A stretch of 34,507 bases of DNA from Solirubrobacterales bacterium (GTDB lineage: Bacteria > Actinomycetota > Thermoleophilia > Solirubrobacterales > 70-9). Location: contig JAGQUT010000021.1 of assembly GCA_020438355.1 (NCBI GenBank), positions 1-34,507 on the forward strand. The letters run 5' to 3'. This document shows, piece after piece, positions 1 to 8,124 of the stretch. The notes beneath the pieces are model-generated. The model was not told the DNA's origin, did no database searches, and worked only from the letters and a program-made list of their open reading frames with translations. The translations under genes and the position numbers were made by a program. Each line of letters begins with the position of its first letter. Position 1 is the first letter of the stretch.

Positions 1-416
<416 letters not shown>

Positions 417-527
417 CTACCGCCTCCTGGGAAAACTGGGGTTGGAAAGACTAGGATTACAAGTCAATTCTACGGCCCTAACCCCTCATTTGCCGCCACC
501 CCGGTGCACCACCGCATTCCGCACTGC

Positions 528-644
528 GCCATGGGGCCGGGCAGCCCTCCCAAAGATGGCCCACCCGTCGCGAGTGAACCCAATCGCTCGCCGACAGGAG
601 CAGTAATCGGAAGCCACTTTGGGAGGGCCACCCGACCCCATGAC
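528..644 (-). ncRNA. Candidate structured RNA: long hairpin upstream of gap
   Basis: Bases 617-644 and 528-555 form a 28-bp helix when read as minus-strand RNA. Every position pairs, four of them as G-U wobbles. On the plus strand those four would be A-C mismatches, so the direction is minus. Inside it, a short TGGC/GCCA helix (613-616 with 557-560) leads to an asymmetric internal loop of about 13 against 2 nt. A second stem (587-598 with 564-574, one bulged G, one more wobble on the same strand) follows, with a 12-nt loop at 575-586. There is no U-run after the helix and no coding signal. It ends 114 nt before the gap start codon. It could be a gap leader element or an independent small RNA. 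It lacks the GNRA-capped SRP motif. Confidence 0.55.
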
Positions 645-704
645 CGCCAACGTGTGCGAAGGACCTGGAACGACCTCTGATTTCGGCGGGTGGGGGCGGC
701 TGGA

Positions 705-739
705 GCCGGCCCATCCATTTAGGGATGTTCTGGGCCGGC
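705..739 (-). terminator. Hairpin downstream of the VOC gene, terminator-like
   Basis: GCCGGCCCA at 705-713 is repeated inverted at 731-739, with an inner ATCC/GGAT complement. It begins 42 bases after the stop of the VOC gene (781). There is no U-tract on either strand, as is common for actinobacterial terminators. It separates the VOC gene from the structured RNA and gap. Confidence 0.5.
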
Positions 740-780
740 GGGTTGAGTATGGAGGCGGAGCGGAGCTCGCCGACTCCTGG

Positions 781-1143
781 TTAATCCTGGGAGACGGTTA
801 TTTCGATGTCGTGACCGTCGGGGTCACGGAGGAAAGCCGAGTAGGAGCCGGAACCGTGGGCGCTCGTTTCGCCGGGCTGGGCGACGTTTGATCCGCCGGA
901 GTTGGTGCCGCCTTCCCAGGCTGCCTTGACGGCGGCGATTCCCGGGGCACCGAGGCTGACCATGGTGCCTTCCGCCCTCACGCCGGTGCGTTCGGTCAGG
1001 AAGAGAATCGGCCTGGAGATGCCGTAGCCGATGGCGTCGGTCCCGTTGACGTGCCGGCGCCAGCCGAGCGGCGAGAGCAGGGCATCGTAAAACGACGCCG
1101 AGCGCGGCAGGTCCGAAACTTCAATGACTACATGGTGAATCAC
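781..1143 (-). CDS. VOC-fold (glyoxalase/bleomycin resistance/dioxygenase superfamily) protein
   Basis: A 120-aa protein starting at GTG 1143. The first residues, MIHHVVIEVSDLPRSASFYD, are the typical opening beta strand and helix of a vicinal-oxygen-chelate module. The end, FLRDPDGHDIEI, is the usual closing strand with an acidic metal-ligand position (Glu in IEI). The length fits a single paired-beta-alpha-beta-beta-beta domain that works as a dimer. Metal ligands at the first His (H3 or H4) and the C-terminal Glu are plausible, so it may be a small metalloenzyme; the substrate cannot be told. It lies 81 bases after the ABC permease on the same strand and is followed by a terminator-like hairpin at 705-739. 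No clear Shine-Dalgarno precedes the GTG. Confidence 0.85.
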   Translation of the reverse strand: MIHHVVIEVSDLPRSASFYDALLSPLGWRRHVNGTDAIGYGISRPILFLTERTGVRAEGTMVSLGAPGIAAVKAAWEGGTNSGGSNVAQPGETSAHGSGSYSAFLRDPDGHDIEITVSQD

Positions 1144-1224
1144 TCACGGGAGGCTAATGGAGATGCAACAGCTCAGGGTTCTGCTCGTTCTGCTAGGGCT
1201 GGCGGGGCGGCAGGGGACAGCAGC

Positions 1225-1995
1225 TCAGGAGCGCGGCGTCCAGCGGAAGTATCTGAGGGCGATCAGGAATCCGGCAAGCCCCCAGATCGCCACCACTCCC
1301 AGCTCGCCCCACTCGAAGCCGGCACCTGTGGTGTTCGGGCTGTATGCGGTGAAGAAAGCCTGGAAGAAGTCGCGGACCGGGAAGTGGTTGGCAAACGAGA
1401 GAACCCCTTCGGGAATCTCGTTCTCGGGAATGAAGATCCCGGATAGGAAATACAGCGGCAGGGTGATCGCGTTGGTGATCGCGGACGCCGCTTCGCGAGA
1501 AGGGATGATTACCGTAATTGCCAGGCCCAGGCAGCAGAAAGCGGCGGCTCCGACAACCAGGGTGACGGCGACGGCCGGCAGCCTCTCCCACGGGATCGGT
1601 GCGTCGTAAAGCAGTTTGCCGATCAGGGTTACGACGACGAGCATGATCGCCGAGATCACGATCGCGTTGCCGACCCGGCCGGCGATGAAGACCCAGGGAG
1701 GGAGCGGCGTGCCCCTTCCCCTCTTGAGCAAACCCTCTTCCCGGGCGATGGTCACGTTCATCGCCAGGTTCACCATGGTCGCGGAGATCACGGCAAGCGT
1801 CACGATCGCCGGGATGTAGTAGGTCGTGACCTTGACGCCGCCCAGTTCGTCGATGGTGTCGTTGCCGAAGATGGTCGCGAAGATCAGCAGGAAAAGGACC
1901 GGCAGGAGAGCCGTGAAGAACACGGAGGCCGGGTTTCGCCAGAAGACCTTCTGGGCGAAGCGGAACTCGTGAAGTGCGAGCGAGACGGATTTCAC
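1225..1995 (-). CDS. ABC-2 type transporter permease
   Basis: A 256-aa membrane protein with about six hydrophobic segments, including one in the first 45 residues (FFTALLPVLFLLIFATIFG), one near residue 65-80 and a last one near the C-terminus. The pattern (cytoplasmic N-terminus, long amphipathic stretch with REEGLLKRGRGTPLP, then paired helices) is that of ABC-2 exporters of the DrrB/NodJ kind. The GTG start (1995-1993) overlaps the stop of the ATPase gene by 4 nt, so the two are translationally coupled and form one half-transporter pair. Substrate unknown; relatives export drugs, lipids or polysaccharides. It is the last gene of the pair and is followed by the VOC gene. Confidence 0.9.
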   Translation of the reverse strand: MKSVSLALHEFRFAQKVFWRNPASVFFTALLPVLFLLIFATIFGNDTIDELGGVKVTTYYIPAIVTLAVISATMVNLAMNVTIAREEGLLKRGRGTPLPPWVFIAGRVGNAIVISAIMLVVVTLIGKLLYDAPIPWERLPAVAVTLVVGAAAFCCLGLAITVIIPSREAASAITNAITLPLYFLSGIFIPENEIPEGVLSFANHFPVRDFFQAFFTAYSPNTTGAGFEWGELGVVAIWGLAGFLIALRYFRWTPRS

Positions 1996-2915
1996 GCGTC
2001 CGTCAATCCCAGGTAGACGTCTTCGAGGCTTGGGCGCCTGACCTCCAGCTGACCGATCTCGAGACCGGTTTCAAGCGCCCAGGCCGTGATTCGGTTGAGG
2101 TTCTCCACGGGATCGTGGGTGCTGATCGAGATTTCGATCCGCCCGTCCTCTCCACCGGTCTGCGAGAGCGTCTGCCCGATTCCTTCGAGGTCACCGAGCC
2201 CGGTTCCGGCCGGAACCGTGAAAGTGATGGTGGTTGGCAACTGTCGCCGGTCGCCGAGGTTTTCCGGGGTGTCGAGGGCGACGATGCGTCCTTCGCTGAT
2301 GATCGCGACCCGGTCGGCCAGAACCTGCGCTTCCTCCATGTAGTGAGTGGTCAGGAGCACGGTCTTGCCGAGATCCCGCAGGCCGGCAACCATCTCCCAG
2401 GCCTGACGCCTCGCCGACGGATCGAAGCCGGTCGTTGGTTCATCGAGGAAGAGCAGGTCCGGGTCGCCGACCAGGGCGATACCTACGTCCAGCCGGCGCT
2501 TCTGGCCACCGGAGAGCTTCCGCGCCCTGGAGTCGGCCTGATCTTCGAGGCCGACCAGGCCAATCACTTCTTCTACTTCACGTGGCTCCCGGTAATAGCC
2601 GGCGTACTGCTGAAGGGACTCCCTGACGGTCAGCGCCGGTTCGAGGGTGGTTTCCTGAAGCACGATCCCGATGCGTTCGCGCCAGGCCGGTGTCGGCCGG
2701 GCGGGATCGACGCCGAGCACGCTGACCTCACCCCCGTCACGGTCGCGATAGCCCTCGAGGATCTCGACCGTGGTCGTCTTTCCGGCCCCGTTCGGGCCCA
2801 GCACGGCAAAGATCTCCCGGGGAAGAACGTCGAGGTCGATGCCTCTGACCGCCTCGAGCTCGTCATATGACTTGCGCAGGCCGCGGATGGATATGACCGG
2901 CTCTGCCACGGCCAA
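1992..2915 (-). CDS. ABC transporter ATP-binding protein (DrrA-like)
   Basis: A 307-aa ATPase. Walker A GPNGAGKT lies near residues 39-46, the signature LSGGQKRRLD near 134-143, Walker B DLLFLDEPTTGFD near 153-165, and the switch His in LLTTHYMEEA. A C-terminal extension of about 90 residues after the nucleotide-binding domain is typical of DrrA-type exporter ATPases (DUF4162-like region). It powers the ABC-2 permease encoded next to it with a 4-nt overlap. The start is TTG at 2915, with AGGA just before it; a GTG two codons later (2909) is an alternative. It lies 20 bases after rapZ, so it may be co-transcribed with uvrC-rapZ. Substrate unknown. Confidence 0.93.
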   Translation of the reverse strand: MAVAEPVISIRGLRKSYDELEAVRGIDLDVLPREIFAVLGPNGAGKTTTVEILEGYRDRDGGEVSVLGVDPARPTPAWRERIGIVLQETTLEPALTVRESLQQYAGYYREPREVEEVIGLVGLEDQADSRARKLSGGQKRRLDVGIALVGDPDLLFLDEPTTGFDPSARRQAWEMVAGLRDLGKTVLLTTHYMEEAQVLADRVAIISEGRIVALDTPENLGDRRQLPTTITFTVPAGTGLGDLEGIGQTLSQTGGEDGRIEISISTHDPVENLNRITAWALETGLEIGQLEVRRPSLEDVYLGLTDA

Positions 2916-2935
2916 CGATCCTAGATGATCGGGTT

Positions 2936-3784
2936 CTATGGGATGTCTCTGTGGGTAACCCGGACCGCGACGTCGTCCCGGGAAGCGAAATCCCGCCAGA
3001 TCCGTTCTGCCACGGTCACCGACCTGTGCCGGCCTCCGGTGCAGCCGATCGCGATCGTCAGGTGGCTCTTGCCCTCGGCTACGTAGGCCGGAATCAGAAA
3101 CTCGAGCAGCGGCAACAGGCGGCCGTAGAACTCGCCGGCGACGGTTCCGGCCTCGACGTAGTCCCTTACTTCCTCGTCAAGTCCCGTCAGGGGCTTCAGT
3201 TTCTCGACATAATGCGGATTCGGGAGGAACCGGACGTCGAGGGTGATGTCGGCATCCCGGGGTGGTCCGTTCTTGAAGCCGAAGGTGAGCAGGTTGACCG
3301 CCATGAGCCCGCTTGATCCGGTGTCGATCAGTTCCTCGGTGATCCGTCGCCTGAGAGTGGCCGCGGTCTCGCCGGAGGTGTCGATCACGAAGTCGGCCCG
3401 TGCCCGGAGCGGAGCGAGAATCTCGCGCTCGTAGTCGATCCCCTCGGTGATCCTTCCGGCCGGTGCCGACGGGTGTCGCCGGCGTGTCTCCTTGTAGCGG
3501 TCGGTGATGATCTCGTCGTGGGCTTCGAGGAAGACCAGTTTCGGCTTGATGCCCTCCCGCTCCAGATCGTCCAGCACCTGGTTCAGCTGTTCGAAGTACC
3601 CGCCGCCGCGGGCATCGGACACGACCGCTGCTTTCGTCACACCACTCCCGGTCAGGCGGAAGAGCTCGCCCAGGGACCTGATCATCTGCGGGGGGAGGTT
3701 GTCGACGCAGAAGTAGCCGGCGTCTTCGAATGCGGCGATCGCCTCGGACTTCCCGGCCCCGGACAGGCCGGTGATGACGACCAT
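2936..3784 (-). CDS. rapZ: RapZ/YvcJ-family nucleotide-binding protein
   Basis: A 282-aa P-loop protein. It starts MVVITGLSGAGKSEA (Walker A, residues 6-13), followed by the family's FEDAGYFCVDNLPP segment. The SDARGG motif comes next, and the C-terminal IGCTGGRHRSV motif closes the conserved part, all diagnostic of RapZ. In E. coli RapZ is the RNase E adaptor that controls GlmS through small RNAs; in Gram-positives YvcJ hydrolyses nucleotides and affects competence. The role in actinobacteria is less clear. It follows uvrC by 58 bases, the widespread uvrC-rapZ arrangement. The usual next genes yvcK and whiA are absent here and an ABC exporter follows instead. There is no in-frame ATG/GTG/TTG between the uvrC stop and ATG 3784. 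Confidence 0.96.
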   Translation of the reverse strand: MVVITGLSGAGKSEAIAAFEDAGYFCVDNLPPQMIRSLGELFRLTGSGVTKAAVVSDARGGGYFEQLNQVLDDLEREGIKPKLVFLEAHDEIITDRYKETRRRHPSAPAGRITEGIDYEREILAPLRARADFVIDTSGETAATLRRRITEELIDTGSSGLMAVNLLTFGFKNGPPRDADITLDVRFLPNPHYVEKLKPLTGLDEEVRDYVEAGTVAGEFYGRLLPLLEFLIPAYVAEGKSHLTIAIGCTGGRHRSVTVAERIWRDFASRDDVAVRVTHRDIP

Positions 3785-3842
3785 CTCGACCGGCTCGGTG
3801 ACCTTCCGGTGCGTTGCTTCTGGATCTGACGGCGGGATGGGA

Positions 3843-5729
3843 CTAACCGGTCCTGTTCAGTTGATCGTGGATCTCACGGGCCACCTTACCGGGCAGCCCG
3901 GGGACCGCTTCGATCTCCTCCCGGCTTGCCTGCAGCAGGCGTTCGGGCGAGCCGAAGTGTTTGATCAGCAGGCGTTTGCGTGTCGGCCCGACACCCCGGA
4001 TGCTGTCGAGCACTGAGCCGGTCATCGCCTTGTCCCGGCGGCCGCGGTGATGGGTTATCGCGAACCGGTGGGCTTCGTCCCGGACCCGCTGAAGCAGCAG
4101 GTTGGCTTCCGAGTCGGCCTTCAGGTCGAGCGGAAGCGAACTTCCGGGGGTGAATATCTCCTCTTCCCGCTTCGCAAGGCTCACGACGGTCACACCGAGG
4201 TCGATGAATTCCTGGAGCGCCCGGACGCCCGCTGCGAGCTGACCCTTGCCGCCGTCGATCATGACCACCGACGGCAGGGAAGCGAAACTCTCGTCCCGGT
4301 CGCGGTCGTGGGGCGAGAGGTCGGCCTGCTGGCGGTACTGGCCTATCCGTCGGCTGAGGACCTCCTCCATCGAGGCGAAGTCATCGGGCCCGGAATGCCC
4401 TTCTTCACCGGCAATCCGGAACCGTCGGTAATCGGACTTTTTTGGCCTGCCGCCCTCGAAGACCACCATCGATGCCACTGTGTGGTCACCGCCGAGATTG
4501 GAGATGTCGAATCCCTCGATCCGGACCGGCAGCTCCTCCATTCCCAGCGCTTCACCGAGCTGGCTGAGGGCTTCCACCCGCCGCTGCTGCCGGTGCTCGC
4601 TCTGGAGCCGGTCCTGATCGAGTGCCAGTTTCGCGTTCCGTTCAGCCAGTTCGCGAAGGCGCCTGGCATCTCCCCGTTCGGCGATCCGGATCTCGACTCC
4701 GGCGCCACCGCGCCGGTCGGAGAGGAAGGTCTCGATCTCCCCCACCTTGCCGGACATGTAGGGGCCGAGCACCACCCTCTTCGGCACCGCAGGCGATGCT
4801 CCGTAGTACTGCTCGAGGAACTCCGCGGTGACTTCCTCGATCTCCCTTTCGGCAGGATTCTCCAGGTAGAACGACTGGCGCTCGGCGAGGATTCCGTCCC
4901 GAACCTGGAAGACCTGCGCATTCGCATCGGTTCCCTCGACCGCAACGCCGATCAGGTCGGCAGTGCCGACCCTGGTTCCCGAGATGCGCTGGCGCTCGAA
5001 CAGGGACTGGATCGAGGCGAGCCGGTCCCGGAACACGGCTGCCGTCTCGAAGTCCTGGTTGGCAGCCGCATCCTTCATCCTCGCTTCGAGGTCCCGCTCC
5101 ACCTGGTCGTAGCGACCCGACAGGAAGTCAATGACCCGGTCGATGTTCGCCCGATAGTCCTCACGGCTGATGTAGTCGACGCAGGGTGCTCCGCAGCGCT
5201 TGATGAAGTAATCGAGGCAGGGGCTGCCCGAGCGCCGACCGGGCTCCTGGCCCTCACAGGTCCGGTACTGGAACAGCTTGCCGAGCAGATCGAGAGTGTC
5301 CCGCACCCGTCGGGCGGAGGAGAATGGTCCGAAATAGGCGCGTCCGGGCCGGTGGCGTTCGCGTGTGAAGTACACCCGGGGGTAGTCCTCATCCAGGCTG
5401 ACAGCGACGTACGGGTACGACTTGTCATCACGCAGCTTGATGTTGAACCGCGGGCGGTACCGCTTGATGAAACTCTGCTCGGCGATCAGGGCCTCGGATT
5501 CAGACCCGGTGACCAGGAACTCGATCCGTTCTATCTGTCTTGTCATCTCGGCGTTGCCGCCACTGAAATGCGAGGCGACCCGTTTACGGATCGAGATCGC
5601 CTTGCCGACGTAAATCACCTCGTCGTCGCGGTCGCGGAACAGGTAGACGCCCGACGCGTCGGGCAGCGAACGCCTCTCGGCGACGATTCGCTCTTCTCTC
5701 GCGTCGGGGCTGTCGAGGGACTTGGCCAC
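3843..5729 (-). CDS. uvrC: Excinuclease ABC subunit C
   Basis: A 628-aa protein with the full UvrC order. A GIY-YIG nuclease is at residues 20-100 (GVYLF 27-31, VIYVGKA 38-44). Four cysteines, C158, C171, C179 and C183, have the spacing of the iron-sulfur site described for UvrC. A UVR helical hairpin that contacts UvrB lies around 210-245. The RNase-H-like second nuclease contains IEGFDISN near 412 and MIDGGKGQL. Two helix-hairpin-helix motifs close the protein (IRGVGPTR, VPGLPGKV). It makes the 3' and 5' incisions in nucleotide excision repair. The start is GTG 5729. The gene is divergent from the crotonase gene, with only 48 bases between them, and is first of the uvrC-rapZ run. Confidence 0.98.
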   Translation of the reverse strand: MAKSLDSPDAREERIVAERRSLPDASGVYLFRDRDDEVIYVGKAISIRKRVASHFSGGNAEMTRQIERIEFLVTGSESEALIAEQSFIKRYRPRFNIKLRDDKSYPYVAVSLDEDYPRVYFTRERHRPGRAYFGPFSSARRVRDTLDLLGKLFQYRTCEGQEPGRRSGSPCLDYFIKRCGAPCVDYISREDYRANIDRVIDFLSGRYDQVERDLEARMKDAAANQDFETAAVFRDRLASIQSLFERQRISGTRVGTADLIGVAVEGTDANAQVFQVRDGILAERQSFYLENPAEREIEEVTAEFLEQYYGASPAVPKRVVLGPYMSGKVGEIETFLSDRRGGAGVEIRIAERGDARRLRELAERNAKLALDQDRLQSEHRQQRRVEALSQLGEALGMEELPVRIEGFDISNLGGDHTVASMVVFEGGRPKKSDYRRFRIAGEEGHSGPDDFASMEEVLSRRIGQYRQQADLSPHDRDRDESFASLPSVVMIDGGKGQLAAGVRALQEFIDLGVTVVSLAKREEEIFTPGSSLPLDLKADSEANLLLQRVRDEAHRFAITHHRGRRDKAMTGSVLDSIRGVGPTRKRLLIKHFGSPERLLQASREEIEAVPGLPGKVAREIHDQLNRTG

Positions 5730-5777
5730 TACCGAAGGGTAGAACCCGGCAGCGGTTGGGATACGCTCCCGCCACTT

Positions 5778-6602
5778 ATGGCGGCAGAACAGTTGAATCC
5801 CCCGGACCTGAAAACCATCCTGATCGAGATCGACGGCGAGATCGGGACCCTCACCCTGAACCGGCCCGAGACCTTCAATGCGATGAGTCCCGATCTGATC
5901 GAAGACATGGTTGAGGCCTTCGCCTGGCTGGCCGATCAGGCTCCCCTTCGAGGGCTGATCATCACCGGGTCAGGTGCTGCCTTCTGCGCCGGCGGCGACC
6001 TCAACTGGTTCAAGGCGGGAATGGAAGACGATTCGGTTGACATCAAGGCGTCGGTACGCCGGGGTGCCGAGATGCTTCATCAGGCGATCGTCGATCTGCA
6101 GAGGATCCCTTACCCAGTCATCGCTGCTCTCAACGGCCCTACGGCTGGTGCCGGGTTCTCGCTAGCCCTCGCCTGCGACATCCGGATCTGTTCCGAGAAC
6201 GCCTTTCTCGCCTGCGCCTACGGCAGGATTGGAGTGTCCCCGGACGGTGGCATGACCTACTTCCTGCCGCGGGTGGTCGGTCCCTCGAAGGCGATCGAGA
6301 TCCTTCTGAACGACCCGAACCTCACCCCCGCCGACGCTCTCGAGGCCGGACTGGTCTCCGAAGTGGTGGCCCCCGATGAGTTGATGGACAGGGCGATGGA
6401 AAAGGCTGAGAAGCTGGCAACGAAGTCGCCGTACTACCAGAAAATGGCGAAGAAACTGGTCCATCAGAGCCTCGACAACAGCATCACCGAACAGCTTCAG
6501 CTCGAACGCCACGGAATCGCCGACGGCATGGGTACCGCCGACGCGATGAACGCCGTTGCCGCCTTCCTTTCCGGGGGCAAGGCCGAGTTCAAAGGCGAGT
6601 AG
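5778..6602 (+). CDS. Enoyl-CoA hydratase/isomerase family protein (PaaG-like)
   Basis: A 274-aa crotonase-fold protein from ATG 5778. The open frame extends far upstream, but that part is antisense to uvrC. CoA-binding and oxyanion-hole segments are present: FCAGGDL (69-75) and NGPTAGAG (119-126). The two catalytic glutamates of enoyl-CoA hydratase are not conserved: the first aligns with S128 and the second with Y148. Instead D156 in SPDGG matches the PDSGG-type motif of PaaG-like isomerases and related acyl-CoA enzymes. It therefore probably isomerises or rearranges an acyl-CoA rather than hydrating a crotonyl-CoA; the substrate is unknown. The neighbouring MaoC-fold hydratase and alpha/beta hydrolase fit acyl-CoA or small-ester metabolism. 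Confidence 0.9.
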   Translation: MAAEQLNPPDLKTILIEIDGEIGTLTLNRPETFNAMSPDLIEDMVEAFAWLADQAPLRGLIITGSGAAFCAGGDLNWFKAGMEDDSVDIKASVRRGAEMLHQAIVDLQRIPYPVIAALNGPTAGAGFSLALACDIRICSENAFLACAYGRIGVSPDGGMTYFLPRVVGPSKAIEILLNDPNLTPADALEAGLVSEVVAPDELMDRAMEKAEKLATKSPYYQKMAKKLVHQSLDNSITEQLQLERHGIADGMGTADAMNAVAAFLSGGKAEFKGE

Positions 6603-6635
6603 CCGGCCGGCAGCGGCGCCTGCCGGTCGTTTCGA

Positions 6636-7121
6636 TCAGGCTTTCAGCAGGCGGGTGACGCTCTCGCCGACGCAGCAGGGCTTTTCGCCCACTGTGCCGT
6701 CGGGACCCTGAACTTCGACGGTGATCGTGGTCACCATCTCGATCCAGCCGTTGCCGAGATCGTTCGCTTCGGTCATCCGGGCCGAGGCACGAACTCTCGA
6801 GCCGGCCGGAACCGGCGAGGGAAAGCGGACCTTGTTCCAGCCGTAGTTCACTCCCATCGTGAATCCGGACCTCACCTCGACCAGATCGAGGCGGAACCCG
6901 TCGATCATCGAGAGGGTTAGGTTTCCGTGGGCGATCGTGGTGCCGAACGGGCTTTCGGTCTTCGAGCGTTCGATATCGACGTGGATCCACTGGTGATCAC
7001 CGGAGAGGTCGGCGAAGGTGTTGATCATGTCCTGGGTGACTTCACGCCACTCGGTAGGACCGACTTCCTCACCGATCAGTTCCTGCAGCTGCTCCGGTCC
7101 TTCAATCGAAAGAGTTTCCAT
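6636..7121 (-). CDS. MaoC-like (R)-hydratase family protein
   Basis: A 161-aa hot-dog-fold protein starting at ATG 7121 (METLSIEGPEQLQELIGEEV). The hydratase-2 motif FADLSGDHQWIHVD supplies the Asp-His pair D42 and H47, followed by TTIAHGNLTLSMI, a hallmark of MaoC and NodN-type proteins. Single-domain length fits the (R)-specific enoyl-CoA hydratases that add water to trans-2-enoyl-CoA. The C-terminal half (GVNYGWNKVRFPSPVP) matches the substrate-contacting strand of the family. The reading frame stays open upstream to 7379, but that part overlaps the divergent hydrolase gene and lacks family similarity, so the shorter start is preferred. The Shine-Dalgarno is weak. It converges on the crotonase gene with 33 bases between the stops. 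Confidence 0.9.
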   Translation of the reverse strand: METLSIEGPEQLQELIGEEVGPTEWREVTQDMINTFADLSGDHQWIHVDIERSKTESPFGTTIAHGNLTLSMIDGFRLDLVEVRSGFTMGVNYGWNKVRFPSPVPAGSRVRASARMTEANDLGNGWIEMVTTITVEVQGPDGTVGEKPCCVGESVTRLLKA

Positions 7122-7230
7122 GGCGGGAACAGTAACGCCATCGCGAGAGCCTGAGCCCCGAGAGCTTCCAGGTTCCGCGTGCAGTTGGCCCGAGCGGCGG
7201 GCTGCCTCCCATTCGGATATCAATCGCGGC

Positions 7231-8124
7231 ATGGAATCGAAAGAAGGTCCGAGAGTCGATGTTGTGGAGACCGCGCTTGGGCCGGTCGGGTTCTCCCGTA
7301 AAGGGGAAGGGCCTCCTGTCCTGATGGTGCACGGCTCACCCGGGGGTATCGACTCGACTCTCGCGATGGGCCGGTTCATCGTGGAGGGAGGCTTCGAATT
7401 GATTGCCCCGGCCCGGCCGGGCTATCCCGGCACAAATCTCAAGGGCAGGGAGTCGATCGACCAGCAGGCCGACCTTCACGCCGCTCTCCTCGAAGCACTG
7501 GGAATCAGCCAGGCCGGGCTGATCACCTGGTCAGGGGGAGGCCCGAGCGGTTACAGACTCGCGGCAAGACATCCCGGTTTGGTCTCTTCGCTGGTCGGCT
7601 TCGCCTCGGTAAGCAAGGCCTATCAGCCACCGAAGGAGAGCCTTGACGAGAGGCTTGTCGAGAACACTTCGGCCGGCAACTGGCTTCTTCGTCAACTGGC
7701 GGTACATGCGCCCAGGTCCACGGTCTCCTCGACCCTTGGCGCCGAAGGTGACCTCGGTCACAAGGAACTGAAGGCGCTGGTTGACGAGGCCATGGATCAC
7801 GAAAACCAGAAGGAAGTGGTCCTGACGATGGCGCTCGTCGTTGCTGATCACGCCAACCGGGAAGCTGGACTGAAAAACGATATGGCCCGTTTCGGAGAGA
7901 TCGAAAGCCTCGAACTCGAAAGCATCGGGGTGCCGAGTCTGATCATTCATGGAACCGCCGATGTCGACGTGACTCCCGACCATGGGGAGTATGCGGCCGA
8001 GACGATTCCCGGCGCCGAGCTGATCCGGATGGATCGCGGGACGCACCTTTCCCTTTTCGTTCATCCAGACGCGGGAGAAGTACAGGGCCGGGTTCTCGAG
8101 CACTTCAGGGCCCCCTTCACCTGA
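7231..8124 (+). CDS. Alpha/beta hydrolase
   Basis: A 297-aa alpha/beta-hydrolase-fold protein from ATG 7231. The oxyanion segment VLMVHGSPGG is at residues 30-39. The nucleophile elbow is TWSGGGPSG with S101; its first glycine is replaced by T, a common variant. The acid is D244 (or D246) in HGTADVDVT and the base is H272 in DRGTHLSLF, so the triad is complete. A cap domain spans roughly residues 125-220. No signal peptide is seen, so it is cytoplasmic. Substrate unknown; esters, epoxides and lactones are all possible for the family. Its stop overlaps the stop of the convergent TadG-like gene by 8 bases. It is divergent from the MaoC-like gene. Confidence 0.9.
   Translation: MESKEGPRVDVVETALGPVGFSRKGEGPPVLMVHGSPGGIDSTLAMGRFIVEGGFELIAPARPGYPGTNLKGRESIDQQADLHAALLEALGISQAGLITWSGGGPSGYRLAARHPGLVSSLVGFASVSKAYQPPKESLDERLVENTSAGNWLLRQLAVHAPRSTVSSTLGAEGDLGHKELKALVDEAMDHENQKEVVLTMALVVADHANREAGLKNDMARFGEIESLELESIGVPSLIIHGTADVDVTPDHGEYAAETIPGAELIRMDRGTHLSLFVHPDAGEVQGRVLEHFRAPFT

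Noticed and set aside
528-644. SRP (4.5S) RNA as identity of the hairpin RNA
   Set aside because: The apical loop is 12 nt and lacks the GNRA tetraloop and the conserved flanking internal loops of the SRP domain.
528-644. Mobile element with 24-28 bp inverted repeats
   Set aside because: Only 61 bases lie between the arms, there are no target-site duplications, and the mismatches are all G-U on one strand.
1974-2870. 298-codon plus-strand open frame
   Set aside because: Antisense to the ABC ATPase gene, with no recognisable protein features.
4047-5777. Long plus-strand open frame running into the crotonase gene
   Set aside because: It is antisense to uvrC, whose motifs and length are complete. 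The crotonase family similarity begins only at ATG 5778.
7122-7379. N-terminal extension of the MaoC-like protein
   Set aside because: It overlaps the divergent hydrolase gene, has no family similarity and would make the protein abnormally long.
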